A stretch of DNA of 64,000 bases from Xanthomonas cassavae CFBP 4642 (GCF_000454545.1 NZ_CM002139.1:3974598-4038597); one strand, 5' to 3'. Positions 19,990-28,998 are shown, numbered from the stretch's first letter. Notes: generated by a model not told the origin, from the letters alone. Numbers and translations are program-made.

Positions 19990-20513
19990 TCACAGGCTGT
20001 TCAACAGATCGGCGAACGCGGCCGACGCCGCATCCACATGCGCAGCCAGATCGTGTTCGTCGTCGACCAGCAACAACCGCGCACGCCGCGCCTGCGCCCA
20101 GGCAATCACCTCCGCCGCCGGGATCAACGCGTCGCGCCAGGCATGCACGATGGAGATCGGTACCGGCGCGGCATCCAGTGCCGGCATCGGGCCCATCGTG
20201 GTGGGCGGCACCATCAGAAACAGGCCCTGGGTGGGTACCTGTAGCGACACCTGTGCGGCGATGTAGGACCCCAGGCTGGAACCGGCCAGCACCAGCGGGC
20301 CCTTGTCTGCGGCTGCACGCGCAATCTGCAACAGCCGCAGCAGCCGCCCCTGCACATCGCCAAGCCGGCTGATCTCGCGCTGCGCATCCAGATCGGTGAA
20401 ATCCGGGCGCTCGTGGGTCCAGCCCAGACGCTCGGCCACCTCTGCCAGCGCGGTGACCTTGCGTGCGGCCGGACCACTTTCGAAGCCGTGCGCCAGAATG
20501 CAGTGACCGCGGC

Positions 20514-20517
<4 letters not shown>
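19990..20517 (-). CDS. YqiA-like alpha/beta hydrolase
   Basis: The 175-aa small alpha/beta hydrolase starts CILAHGFESGP. The nucleophile elbow is GSSLGSY (about residues 79-85), the acidic residue is probably in IVHAWRDALIPA, and the histidine in VDDEHDL. This compact layout is that of predicted esterases of the YqiA/UPF0227 kind. The substrate is unknown. The start overlaps the stop of the MOSC gene by ATGA (20514-20517), indicating coupled translation. Confidence 0.8.
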
Positions 20518-21005
<488 letters not shown>

Positions 21006-21028
21006 CGTCGAATGCTAGCATCCACCTC

Positions 21029-21604
21029 ATGTCCGATGCCGTCCTGCCGTCGCCGCCGATCACCTACGCGCCGTTGCCCTACGAATCGCGCCTGGCCCGC
21101 CGCGCGCTTGGCCAGATCGACATGGTGGTCATCCATTGCACCGAATTGCCGGACATGGCGATGGCGCGCGACTACGGCGAGCGCGTGCTCTACGACAGCG
21201 GCACCGGCAATAGCGGCCATTACTACATCGATCGCAATGGCAGCATCCAGCAATACGTCGCGCTCGAGCGCGTCGCCCATCATGTGCGTGGGCACAACCC
21301 GCACACGCTGGGCATCGAACTGGTCAACAGCGGGCGGTATCCGCACTGGCTGGATTCGCGCCATCAGCAGATGCACGAGCCATATCCAGAGGCGCAGATC
21401 GCCGCGCTTGTCACGCTGTTGCAATGGCTGCAACAACAGCTGCCTGCGGTGCATCGCATCGCCGGTCACCAGGAACTGGATACCACGCTGGAAGCGGCCA
21501 GCGACGATCCAGCGCGCAAGATCCAGCGCAAGCTCGATCCTGGCCCCCTGTTTCCGTGGCCCCGTATCGAAGCGGCGGTCAACTGGTCGCATGCGATGCG
21601 TTGA
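21029..21604 (+). CDS. N-acetylmuramoyl-L-alanine amidase, AmpD-like (amidase_2)
   Basis: The 191-aa protein has the amidase_2 zinc fold: MVVIHCTE (first zinc His, about residues 32-39), GNSGHYYIDRNGSI (active-site region), HHVRGHNPHTLGIELVN, and AGHQELDTTLEAASDDP (C-terminal zinc ligands). It probably cleaves the amide between MurNAc or anhydroMurNAc and the stem peptide during wall recycling. No signal peptide is visible, which favours a cytoplasmic recycling role; assignment as AmpD itself is not certain. Divergent from the MOSC gene. Confidence 0.85.
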   Translation: MSDAVLPSPPITYAPLPYESRLARRALGQIDMVVIHCTELPDMAMARDYGERVLYDSGTGNSGHYYIDRNGSIQQYVALERVAHHVRGHNPHTLGIELVNSGRYPHWLDSRHQQMHEPYPEAQIAALVTLLQWLQQQLPAVHRIAGHQELDTTLEAASDDPARKIQRKLDPGPLFPWPRIEAAVNWSHAMR

Positions 21605-21640
21605 ACGCATGCCCGGTCAGTGCGTGCAACGCCAGAGTGA

Positions 21641-22594
21641 TCAGGGGTCCAGCGCGCGATAGGTCTTTTCGCCCGCGTTCACCGCCACGTCCAGCCGATT
21701 TTCCGGCGGCGCGATCGGGCAGACCACATGGGTGGTGAAGGCGCAGGGCGGATTTTCGGCCAGATTGAAATCCAGGGTCACCTGCCCGTCGCGTGGCATC
21801 GCGGTGAATAGATAACGCGCGCCGCCATAGCTCTCCTTGCCGCTGGTGCGGTCGGCGAACAGGAAGAACAATCCACTGACGTCGTCCTGCACGATCGGCT
21901 GCAGGCGATACTCCCGGCCATCGCGCTTGAACACGGCCTCACCTAGAACCTCCACCGTCAGCGGCGTGCCGATCGATGTCAGCAAGGTGACGCTGCGTGG
22001 CGTGGCATACGGCTGCCAGCGCGCCTGCAAGCGCCAGTGCGGATCGGTCGGAAAATAGTCGAAACCCTGAAAACGGCTGACTGCCGCTGCGCCCGGGTCG
22101 CGGAAACGCCAGCCGAACAACGTGCCGGTCTGCACCAGATAGAACTGCCGGTTCTGCACGTCGAGCCGGTCGCCACGCCGACCTGCGCGTTCGGGCTCCA
22201 GAGTGACCTCACCGACCGGCTGCCCGTTCAAGCGCACCGTCACGCCGGCCGCAGCGCGGAAATACACATGTCCTGCGGCATCCAGGCTCAGCTCGCCCAA
22301 CTGCGCCGGCCCGGCCGGCAGGACGAGATCGCTGTGCGGATCGCTGCCTACCCGGTAACGGCCTGCGCGCAGGCGACCGGAGCCGGTGTAGCTCAGCCAG
22401 CCATCGGGTGCGCGCACCTGGTCCAGTCGCCGGGCGCGCGCCTCTTCCAGTGCGAGCTGATAGACCTGCGTGCCGTCCGCGTCATGGCGGCCGCTTATCC
22501 GCACACCGTCGGTGTCGGCGGTGGATCCCGCCGAACACGCCGCCATCGACATTACTGCGGCGCACACGACGCCGGCCTGCGAATGCAACCGCAT
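21641..22594 (-). CDS. DUF1684 lipoprotein
   Basis: The 317-aa protein has a lipoprotein signal ending in MAAC with Cys20 as the lipidation site, then a domain with the DUF1684 pattern: VGSDPHSDLVLP, FRDPGAAAVSRFQGFDYFPTD and the C-terminal FNLAENPPCAFTTHVVCPIAPPENRL motif that ends these proteins. Function is unknown. ATG at 22594 is chosen because it gives the signal peptide; the open frame extends 53 codons further without one. It lies 85 bp from the sulfurtransferase stop on the same strand. Confidence 0.82.
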   Translation of the reverse strand: MRLHSQAGVVCAAVMSMAACSAGSTADTDGVRISGRHDADGTQVYQLALEEARARRLDQVRAPDGWLSYTGSGRLRAGRYRVGSDPHSDLVLPAGPAQLGELSLDAAGHVYFRAAAGVTVRLNGQPVGEVTLEPERAGRRGDRLDVQNRQFYLVQTGTLFGWRFRDPGAAAVSRFQGFDYFPTDPHWRLQARWQPYATPRSVTLLTSIGTPLTVEVLGEAVFKRDGREYRLQPIVQDDVSGLFFLFADRTSGKESYGGARYLFTAMPRDGQVTLDFNLAENPPCAFTTHVVCPIAPPENRLDVAVNAGEKTYRALDP

Positions 22595-22679
22595 GTCATC
22601 CCCAACCCTGCAAGAAACCGCGCTCCGCGCCGCGAGCCTGCGTCCCCACAGACACCAGTCCTGCCCGTAGTGTGCCTGA

Positions 22680-23552
22680 TCAGGCAGTGGTCGCGACCGG
22701 ACGCGACGGATCCTGCAGCCATCCACTCCAGGAACCGGCGTACACGCGCGCACCGGGCAGCCCGGCCACTTCCAGCGCCAGCAGCAGATGGCAGGCAGTC
22801 ACGCCGGATCCGCACATCACCACCGCCTGCTCGGGCCGGTACGTGCCCAGCAACGTGGACAGCTCCGCACGCAACTCGTGCGCCGGCTTGAAGCGGCCAT
22901 CGCGCAGGCTCAGGTCCAACGGGCGACTGAGCGCACCGGGCACGTGTCCGGCCACCGGGTCGATCGGCTCCACTTCGCCGCGAAAACGCTCGCCGGCCCG
23001 CGCATCCAGCAGCCAGCCCGGCGCCTGCTGCAGCCGGGCCTGGATCTGCTCGGCCTCTACCACCGCATCGGCATCGAAACCACCCGGATACGCAGGGCCG
23101 GCGTGCAATGCCGGTGGCTCGGTGGTCTGCGCCAGGCCTGCGCCGCGCCAGGCAGCCAGCCCGCCATCGAGTACCGCCACCTGGCGATGTCCCATCAGCC
23201 GCAGCATCCACCAGGCGCGCGCGGCCGCCATGCTGCCATCGCCGGCGTCGTAAACCACCACCTGGCTCTCCGGCTCGATGCCCCATGCGCCCAGACGACT
23301 GGCAAAGTCGGCGCTGTGCGGCAACGGATGCCGCCCCTGCCCGGGCCGCGACAGATCGGCAAGGTCATGCTCCAGATCCACGTACTGCGCACCGGGCAGA
23401 TGCCCCTGCGCGTAGGCCTTGCGTGCGGCATCCGGGTCCGGCGCAGTCGGCGGCGCGGCGCGCGCGTCCAGCATGCGCAGCTGCGGATGCGACAAGGCGC
23501 CTGCCAGCGTGGCGCTGTCCACCAGCGTGGTCCAGTTCGGCTCTGTACTCAT
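22680..23552 (-). CDS. sseA: Sulfurtransferase (thiosulfate/3-mercaptopyruvate type)
   Basis: The 290-aa protein has two rhodanese domains. The N-terminal inactive one contains GHLPGAQYVDLEHDL and VVYDAGDGSMAAARAWWML. The C-terminal one holds the catalytic cysteine in MCGSGVTACHLLLAL (about residues 248-262). The CGSGVTA loop is of the mercaptopyruvate sulfurtransferase kind. It transfers sulfane sulfur to cyanide or thiols. Its ATG overlaps the stop of the Nudix gene (23549-23552), so the two are coupled. Confidence 0.92.
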   Translation of the reverse strand: MSTEPNWTTLVDSATLAGALSHPQLRMLDARAAPPTAPDPDAARKAYAQGHLPGAQYVDLEHDLADLSRPGQGRHPLPHSADFASRLGAWGIEPESQVVVYDAGDGSMAAARAWWMLRLMGHRQVAVLDGGLAAWRGAGLAQTTEPPALHAGPAYPGGFDADAVVEAEQIQARLQQAPGWLLDARAGERFRGEVEPIDPVAGHVPGALSRPLDLSLRDGRFKPAHELRAELSTLLGTYRPEQAVVMCGSGVTACHLLLALEVAGLPGARVYAGSWSGWLQDPSRPVATTA

Positions 23553-24346
23553 GCAACCTGCTCCAGGCGACGACGAAGATTGAGAAGAATGGCGGCCGTG
23601 GCGCCCCAGATGCGTTGCCCCGGCCAATCGTATTCGAGCACGCGGCGCGGCCGCCCGCGGAACTCCAGCTCCACGCTGCGCAGGTTGTCGGGATCCATCA
23701 AATAAGCCAGCGGCACCTCGAAGACCTCGGCCACTTCCTCCGGCTGCGGCACCGCCACGAAACCGGGGTCGATCACCGCCACCACCGGCGTCACCCGAAA
23801 GCCGCTCACGGTCAGGAACGGATCCAGATAGCCCAGCGCATGCACCTGCCCGGCGCCCAGCGCGATTTCCTCGCAACTCTCGCGCAAGGCTGCCGCCACC
23901 GCGTCGGCATCGGACGGCTCCATGCGCCCGCCCGGAAAGCTGACCTGCCCGGCATGATGGCGCAGGCTGTCGGTGCGCCGGGTCAGCAGCACCGTGGTGC
24001 CCTGTTCGCGCGGCACCAGGCCGCACAGCACCGCCGCTTCGGCGCAGGCACCGCCTTCGCTCAGATCGATCAGCTCGGCATGGTTCCAGCCCGGCCCGTC
24101 GGGCGCGGTGTCCAGTGGATACAACGCCCGCCGCATCCGCGCATATTCGGGCAGCGCAGCGAGCAGCCCGCGCGCCGGCAAGACGGTGTGCAACAACTCC
24201 TGGCGTTCGGCGTCGCTCATGCTCATCCAGCGTGCAATTTCATCCAGGCTGCGCAGGCAGCCGACGCAGTGCGACTGCGCGTCCAACGAACATACACCGA
24301 TACACGGGCTGGCCAGCTGCGCACCGGCCGAATCGGTGTCGCTCAT
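23549..24346 (-). CDS. Fused DUF1289 and CoA-pyrophosphatase-type Nudix hydrolase
   Basis: The 265-aa protein has two parts. Residues about 12-52 form a cysteine-rich DUF1289 domain (SPCIGVCSLDAQSHCVGC, then LDEIARWMSMSDAER), normally a free-standing small protein. Residues about 70-265 form a Nudix hydrolase of the NudL/YeaB CoA-pyrophosphatase group, with HHAGQVSFPGGRMEPSD, ALRESCEEIAL and GYLDPFLTVSGFRVTPVV. The Nudix box residues (G, E, RE-x-x-EE) are present. The frame is continuous, so the fusion is in the DNA as given. It probably hydrolyses CoA derivatives; the DUF1289 part may bind metal. Confidence 0.85.
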   Translation of the reverse strand: MSDTDSAGAQLASPCIGVCSLDAQSHCVGCLRSLDEIARWMSMSDAERQELLHTVLPARGLLAALPEYARMRRALYPLDTAPDGPGWNHAELIDLSEGGACAEAAVLCGLVPREQGTTVLLTRRTDSLRHHAGQVSFPGGRMEPSDADAVAAALRESCEEIALGAGQVHALGYLDPFLTVSGFRVTPVVAVIDPGFVAVPQPEEVAEVFEVPLAYLMDPDNLRSVELEFRGRPRRVLEYDWPGQRIWGATAAILLNLRRRLEQVA

Positions 24347-24414
24347 CGTTCGCTCCTGCCGAACCGGTGCGGTTTTCCCATCGCTCTGCTCGCGCCTGTC
24401 TACCGATCCAAAAC

Positions 24415-24444
24415 GACAACGCCGGCCTGGTGGCCGGCGTTGTC
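24415..24444 (-). terminator. Rho-independent terminator after the FKBP-like gene
   Basis: GACAACGCCGGCC (24415-24427) and GGCCGGCGTTGTC (24432-24444) form a perfect 13-bp stem with a four-base loop. On the minus strand it is followed by GTTTTGG. It begins 20 bp beyond the FKBP-like stop codon. The stem is symmetrical, so it could also act on the other strand. Confidence 0.8.
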
Positions 24445-24463
24445 ACTGCAACAGCAAATGCGA

Positions 24464-25162
24464 CTACTTGACGCTGACCAGCTTGATTTCGAACTGCACT
24501 GCCACGTTCGGCGGGAACGGAGTGCGCGGGTCGGCACCGTAGGCCTTTTCCGGCGGCAGGGTCACTTCCCACTTCGAGCCGGCCGGCATCTGCAGCAGCG
24601 TGTCGCGCATGGCCTGCATTTCGACTTCGCTGACCTTGATGGCCGGGATCTGCTGCGCCGGACGTGCCTTCTCGCGGTCGCCGAACGGGAACGGACCAGC
24701 CACTTCCAGCTGCACGGTGCTGGCCTGGGTCGGCTTTGCGCCCTTGCCCGCTTCGATCACGCGGTACTGCACGCCGCTCGGCAGCGTCTGCACGCCAGCG
24801 GTGCTCTTGTTCTTGGCCAGGAACGCATCGCTCTTGGTCTTGTTGGCCGCAGCGGCCTTGTCGTACTCGGCCTTGGCCTGCTGGGCACGGCCCTGCTCGC
24901 GCTTCTGGAACGCTTCAACTGCCGGCTTCAGCTGGTCGGCAGTGATCGCCGGCTGCTTCTTGGCATAGGCGTCCTGCAGACCCTTGACCACCGAGTTGAT
25001 GTCGAGCTGCTCGCCGCGACCGGTGAGCTCGGCAAGGTTGTTGCCGTAGTCATAGCCGAAGTAGTAGCTCAACTTGCCCTTCTCGGACGTCGTGTCCTGG
25101 GCCAGTGCATTGCCCGTCAGGGCCAGGGCCGCCACAGCGACCGCGATAGAACGCAACTTCAT
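24464..25162 (-). CDS. FKBP-like (Mip-type) exported protein with degenerate core
   Basis: The 232-aa protein has a signal peptide cleaved after ALA at residue 21, an N-terminal helical dimerisation domain of the FKBP_N kind (LSYYFGYDYGNNLAE, KGLQDAYAKKQPA, Ala/Lys-rich helix to about residue 120), and a C-terminal FKBP-like domain with SGVQYRVIEAGKG, MPAGSKWEVTLPPEKAYG and FPPNVAVQFEIKLVSV. In classical FKBPs the active site includes the Y in VHYTG, FD in FDSS and W in VIPGW. Here those segments read VQLEVAG, FPFGDREK and IKVSEVEM, so prolyl isomerase activity is doubtful. A periplasmic chaperone role is likelier. Confidence 0.85.
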   Translation of the reverse strand: MKLRSIAVAVAALALTGNALAQDTTSEKGKLSYYFGYDYGNNLAELTGRGEQLDINSVVKGLQDAYAKKQPAITADQLKPAVEAFQKREQGRAQQAKAEYDKAAAANKTKSDAFLAKNKSTAGVQTLPSGVQYRVIEAGKGAKPTQASTVQLEVAGPFPFGDREKARPAQQIPAIKVSEVEMQAMRDTLLQMPAGSKWEVTLPPEKAYGADPRTPFPPNVAVQFEIKLVSVK

Positions 25163-25326
25163 CAAACAATTCTCCAGGGTGGTGGCACAGGACGGGTCTG
25201 CCGCCTGAGATGACGCGCTAGGATAGCGGCCGCGATACCGAACCGCCACTTATCACGAAAGCTATGACCAGCAAGGCTTTCGGAAGTTCCGTATTTACTA
25301 TTTTTTTACGTTCACAAGGGTTTTCG

Positions 25327-26109
25327 ATGTCCAATCACGTCATTCTGATCGCCGATCACGCCAGTGTCCGGACCATTACGGTCAACCGGCCGGACAAACT
25401 GAACGCCTTGAACTGCGACACCATGCTGGCGCTGGACCAGGCCTTCGCCGACGCGGCCAAGGCTGACGACGTGCGCGTGGTGGTCCTCACCGGCGCCGGG
25501 CCAAAGTCCTTCGTGGCCGGCGCGGACATCGCCGAAATGAGCGGGCTGTCCGCGATGGAGGGCCGCGACTTCTCGCTGGTGGGGCAGCAACTGATGCGCC
25601 GGATCGAGCGCATGCCCAAGCCGGTCATTGCGATGGTCAACGGATTCGCGCTCGGCGGCGGGCTGGAACTGGCCATGGCCTGCCACCTGCGCATCGCCGC
25701 GAGCACCGCACGACTGGGCCAGCCGGAAATCAATCTTGGACTGATCCCCGGCTTCGGTGGCACGCAGCGCCTGCTGCGCCTGACCGGACGTGCCGCCGCG
25801 CTGGAGCTGTGCCTGCTCGGCCATCCCATCGATGCGGCCCGCGCCCTGCAGCTGGGCCTGGTCAATCGCGTGGTCGAGCCGGATGCCCTGCAGCAAGAAA
25901 CCCAGGCAGTGGCGCAGCGTCTGGCGGACTCGGCGCCGCTGGCGGTACGCGGCATTCTGGACGCGGTGGTCTTCGGTGGCGAATGCGGGCTGGAAGAGGG
26001 ATTGCAGCTGGAAACCGCGGAATTTGCGCTGTTGTTTGCCAGCGAGGACATGCGCGAGGGCACCCGCGCGTTTCTCGACAAGCGCCCCGCCCAGTTCCGC
26101 AATCGCTGA
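25327..26109 (+). CDS. Enoyl-CoA hydratase/isomerase (crotonase) family protein
   Basis: The 260-aa protein hydrates enoyl-CoA in beta-oxidation or a related pathway. The oxyanion-hole segments KSFVAGADIAEM (about residues 60-71) and GFALGGGLELAMAC are intact. Both catalytic glutamates are present, in GGGLELAM and in LGQPEINLGLIPGFGGTQRL (about 133-152). Length is that of FadB-like monofunctional hydratases. The ATG at 25327 begins at the family N-terminus; a longer frame from 25264 adds residues without homology. Divergent from the FKBP-like gene, with a 164-bp AT-richer intergenic space as promoter region. Confidence 0.92.
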   Translation: MSNHVILIADHASVRTITVNRPDKLNALNCDTMLALDQAFADAAKADDVRVVVLTGAGPKSFVAGADIAEMSGLSAMEGRDFSLVGQQLMRRIERMPKPVIAMVNGFALGGGLELAMACHLRIAASTARLGQPEINLGLIPGFGGTQRLLRLTGRAAALELCLLGHPIDAARALQLGLVNRVVEPDALQQETQAVAQRLADSAPLAVRGILDAVVFGGECGLEEGLQLETAEFALLFASEDMREGTRAFLDKRPAQFRNR

Positions 26110-26115
26110 CGCATC

Positions 26116-26496
26116 ATGCTGCCCGACTCCACGCAAGCCATACCCGCCTTGCCACGGCAGCTATTCGACTGCGTGCAGGCGGACGATCTCGATCGTGCGC
26201 TGGCACTCGGACTGATGGACTACCAGCCGACGCCGCAACAAGACGATACGGACGCCACGCCAGCCGACGTCGTCGCTGCACTGCTTGCCGCGCAACAGCG
26301 CCTGCGCACTGCCTGGGCCGCACGCGAACGCTACAGCCAACGTGCAGCACGCCTGCAACTCCGCGCTGCCGAGCGCGAGGCGCGACGTGCGCCTGCCCCG
26401 GCGCCCAGCCAGGCGGCCGTGCCCGCGTTGCCGCCGCTGGCTGCCACCATCCTGGCGCGCGCCAAGGCCAAGGCGACCGGAGGTGCGCAGTCTTGA
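26116..26496 (+). CDS. Hypothetical protein between crotonase and nth (126 aa)
   Basis: The 126-aa soluble protein is rich in Ala, Arg and Gln. Its N-terminal part is LPRQLFDCVQADDLDRALALGLMDYQP, then a helical AAQQRLRTAWAARERYSQRAARLQLRAAE-type region likely to be a coiled coil, and a Pro/Ala tail. I do not recognise a family. It starts 6 bp after the crotonase stop, and a TTG that could start a longer Nth overlaps its stop (26493-26496), so it is probably co-transcribed with both. Confidence 0.6.
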   Translation: MLPDSTQAIPALPRQLFDCVQADDLDRALALGLMDYQPTPQQDDTDATPADVVAALLAAQQRLRTAWAARERYSQRAARLQLRAAEREARRAPAPAPSQAAVPALPPLAATILARAKAKATGGAQS

Positions 26497-26537
26497 ATAC
26501 CGTTCGCCCCGCCGCCGCGCCACGCCGCGGCAGCACC

Positions 26538-27251
26538 ATGCGCAAACCCGCGATCCAGGAAATGTTCGTGCGGCTGCGCGAACTCAATCCGCATCCCACC
26601 ACCGAGCTGGAATACACCACGCCTTTCGAACTGCTGATCGCCGTGTTGCTCTCGGCGCAGGCCACCGATGTCGGCGTCAACAAGGCCACCCGCAAGCTGT
26701 ATCCGGTGGCCAATACCCCGCGCGACATCCTGGATCTGGGCGAAGAAGGCCTGAAGCGTTACATCTCCACCATCGGCCTGTTCAACGCCAAGGCCAAGAA
26801 CGTCATCGCCACCTGCCGCATCCTGCTGGAGCACCACGGCGGCGAGGTGCCGCACGATCGTGCAGCGCTCGAGGCATTACCCGGGGTCGGCCGCAAGACC
26901 GCCAACGTGGTGCTCAACACCGCCTTCGGCGAACCGACCATGGCAGTGGATACGCATATCTTCCGGGTCGCCAACCGTACCGGCCTTGCGCCCGGCAAGG
27001 ACGTGCGTGTGGTGGAGGACACGCTGGTCAAGGTCATTGGCGCAGAATTCCTGCATGACGCCCACCACTGGCTGATCCTGCATGGCCGCTATGTCTGCAA
27101 GGCCCGCAAACCGGATTGCCCGGGCTGCGTGATCCACGACCTGTGCCGCTACCGCGACAAGACCCCGCCGGCCCCAGAGCGGCAAACAAAAACGAGGAGT
27201 GATGCGGCTATGGCATCAACCCAAGCCCGCAGCAAGACGACAGCGCAGTAG
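26538..27251 (+). CDS. nth: Endonuclease III (DNA glycosylase/AP lyase)
   Basis: The 237-aa enzyme removes oxidised pyrimidines. The helix-hairpin-helix is LPGVGRKTANVVL with the catalytic Lys in GRKTAN, the catalytic Asp is in MAVDTHIFRVANR, and the 4Fe-4S cluster ligands follow C-x6-C-x2-C-x5-C in CKARKPDCPGCVIHDLC. The enzyme normally ends soon after (about 211 aa). Here a Lys/Thr/Ser-rich tail of about 25 residues follows, part of it encoded by sequence resembling the end of the 143-bp repeat family. ATG at 26538 is used; TTG at 26493 would add 15 residues. Confidence 0.95.
   Translation: MRKPAIQEMFVRLRELNPHPTTELEYTTPFELLIAVLLSAQATDVGVNKATRKLYPVANTPRDILDLGEEGLKRYISTIGLFNAKAKNVIATCRILLEHHGGEVPHDRAALEALPGVGRKTANVVLNTAFGEPTMAVDTHIFRVANRTGLAPGKDVRVVEDTLVKVIGAEFLHDAHHWLILHGRYVCKARKPDCPGCVIHDLCRYRDKTPPAPERQTKTRSDAAMASTQARSKTTAQ
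27176..27195 (+). repeat. Possible solo end of the 143-bp repeat, inside nth
   Basis: AGAGCGGCAAACAAAAACGA at 27176-27195 matches the terminal repeat AGAGCGGCCAACAAAAC seen at 11367, with a change and an added base. No second end or core is present nearby. It encodes part of the unusual C-terminal tail of endonuclease III, which suggests the tail arose from a repeat insertion. Chance similarity is possible. Confidence 0.4.
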
Positions 27252-27297
27252 AGAACCCCGATCCACACCCAGCAAACGCACGGCCGCATGCTGTTGC

Positions 27298-27330
27298 GAT
27301 TCCCGATTCCCGATTCCCCAATCCCGGCCC
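27298..27330. repeat. GGGATT-type short repeat arm
   Basis: Repeated GATTCCC units followed by CCAATCCCGG, just after the nth stop. These are the same units found as inverted pairs elsewhere in the window. Here I see one arm only. Confidence 0.6.
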
Positions 27331-27385
27331 GAAAAAATCGTGACCGGATGATGCGTCTTGCGGCGCCAAGCATCATCCGGTCACG
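27331..27385 (-). terminator. Rho-independent terminator for the SulP-carbonic anhydrase operon
   Basis: CGTGACCGGATGATGC (27339-27354) pairs perfectly with GCATCATCCGGTCACG (27370-27385), a 16-bp stem with a 15-base loop. On the minus strand it is followed by ATTTTTTC (27338-27331). It lies 43 bp beyond the transporter stop codon. Confidence 0.8.
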
Positions 27386-27395
27386 ACAGCAGTGC

Positions 27396-27415
27396 TCCCG
27401 GCGCGAACGCCGGGA
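27396..27415. terminator. Short hairpin between convergent nth and sulP genes
   Basis: TCCCGGCG and CGCCGGGA flank a CGAA tetraloop, a perfect 8-bp stem. It has no T-run on either side, so it is a structured element rather than a proven terminator. It lies 13 bp beyond the transporter stop codon. Confidence 0.45.
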
Positions 27416-27427
27416 TGACAACTAAGG

Positions 27428-28987
27428 TTAAGCGGCCTTGCGTGGTTCCGGCAACGGCACAGCGTCGACGACGCGCTTGCCCTCCACGCGCCGGTCCAGT
27501 TCCTTCCAGTCAACCACCAGCTCGCAGCCACGCGATGCCGCATTCCGGCTCCAGTCGCGCAGCAACTCGATGCAGGCATGGTCTACGTGGTGCAGCTTGG
27601 CCACATCCAGATGCAGCGCGGTGTTGGGCGGCACGCTTTCCAGCGTACGCGCCATCGCCGGCACCTTCAGGAAGGTGGCCGAGCCCTGCAGGGTCAGATG
27701 CATCTCGTCCTTCTTGTCGGCGTGCTCGCGCACTTCGACCTTCAGACGCGAGGAATGCAGCGCCAGGCGGAACAGCGACAAGCCAAAGCCGATCAGCACG
27801 CCGGTCAGCAGGTCGGTCGCCACGATCGCGGAGGTAGTGGCCAGGTAGATCGCAGCCGTTCCACGACCGTAGGTCGCCAGCTCCTTGACCTGCCCGATCT
27901 TGATCATCTTCACGCCCGTATAGACCAGGATACCGGCCAGACACGCCACCGGCGTCATCCGCAGCAACCACGGCAGCAACATCGCAAACACCAGCAGCCA
28001 GCTACCGTGCAGGATGGTCGATGCACGCGTCGCCGCACCGGCCTGCACATTGGCCGCACTGCGCACGATCACGCCGGTCATCGGCAACGCGCCCAGGAAG
28101 CCGCACAGCATATTGCCCACGCCCTGCGCGGCGAGCTCGCGGTCGTATTGCGTGCGAGCGCCCTGGTGCATGCGGTCCACCGCTGCTGCCGAAAGCAAGG
28201 TCTCGGCACTGGCGATGAAGGCAAAGGTCACCGCCGACACCAGCAGGGTGTGATTGAACACCCCGAAGATGTCGGAGACGCTCGGGATGCTGATCGCGGA
28301 GAACAGGTTGCTCGGCACATCGACGCGATTGACGTCCAGGCCCTGCAGCTGCGCCGTCGCGGTCACCGCAACCACTGCGATCAACGCACCGGGAAGGAAG
28401 CGCAGACGCTGCGGACGCAGCTTGTCCCATGCCAGGATGATGCCGATCGTGGCCAGACCCACGAACAATGCGGTGCGGCCGGTGCCTGCGCTGATCGCCT
28501 GCCACACCACGGCGGGCAATGCGGCGAAGTTCTCCAGACCACGCGCCTTGGGCGCGGCATCCATCAGCACATGCGCCTGCGATGCGACGATCAGGATGCC
28601 GATGCCCGACAACATGCCGGCCACCACGGCCGGCGATGTCATCCGGAACCACACGCCCGCCCGGCACAGACCGGCAATCAGCTGGATCGCACCGGCCACC
28701 AGGATGACCGGCCCGAGCGCGGCGGCGCCATGCTCGCGAACCAGTTCGAACACCAACACAGCCAGGCCGGCGGCCGGCCCGCTCACCTGCAAGGGGGAGC
28801 CCGCCAGGAAGCCAACGACCAGTCCACCGACGATGCCGGTGATCAGGCCTGCGGCAGGCGGCATGCCGGATGCGATCGCAATACCCATGCACAACGGCAA
28901 CGCGACAAGAAAGACCACGACAGACGCCAACAAATCACGCCCGAACAGTCCCTGGCGGAAATATCCGCCGATACCTGATGTGTTCAT
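27428..28987 (-). CDS. SulP-family anion transporter, probably bicarbonate
   Basis: The 519-aa inner-membrane protein has about 12-14 hydrophobic segments across residues 15-410, and then a cytoplasmic STAS domain (about 425-510, ALHLDVAKLHHVDHACIELL). SulP motifs are present: LVALPLCMGIAIASGMPP near the N-terminus and QVSGPAAGLAVLV. SulP proteins move sulfate, bicarbonate or dicarboxylates. The carbonic anhydrase gene 11 bp upstream on the same strand strongly suggests bicarbonate, as in marine and proteobacterial SulP-carbonic anhydrase pairs. The terminator at 27331 ends the unit. Confidence 0.9.
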   Translation of the reverse strand: MNTSGIGGYFRQGLFGRDLLASVVVFLVALPLCMGIAIASGMPPAAGLITGIVGGLVVGFLAGSPLQVSGPAAGLAVLVFELVREHGAAALGPVILVAGAIQLIAGLCRAGVWFRMTSPAVVAGMLSGIGILIVASQAHVLMDAAPKARGLENFAALPAVVWQAISAGTGRTALFVGLATIGIILAWDKLRPQRLRFLPGALIAVVAVTATAQLQGLDVNRVDVPSNLFSAISIPSVSDIFGVFNHTLLVSAVTFAFIASAETLLSAAAVDRMHQGARTQYDRELAAQGVGNMLCGFLGALPMTGVIVRSAANVQAGAATRASTILHGSWLLVFAMLLPWLLRMTPVACLAGILVYTGVKMIKIGQVKELATYGRGTAAIYLATTSAIVATDLLTGVLIGFGLSLFRLALHSSRLKVEVREHADKKDEMHLTLQGSATFLKVPAMARTLESVPPNTALHLDVAKLHHVDHACIELLRDWSRNAASRGCELVVDWKELDRRVEGKRVVDAVPLPEPRKAA

Positions 28988-28998
28988 GATCCACTCCG

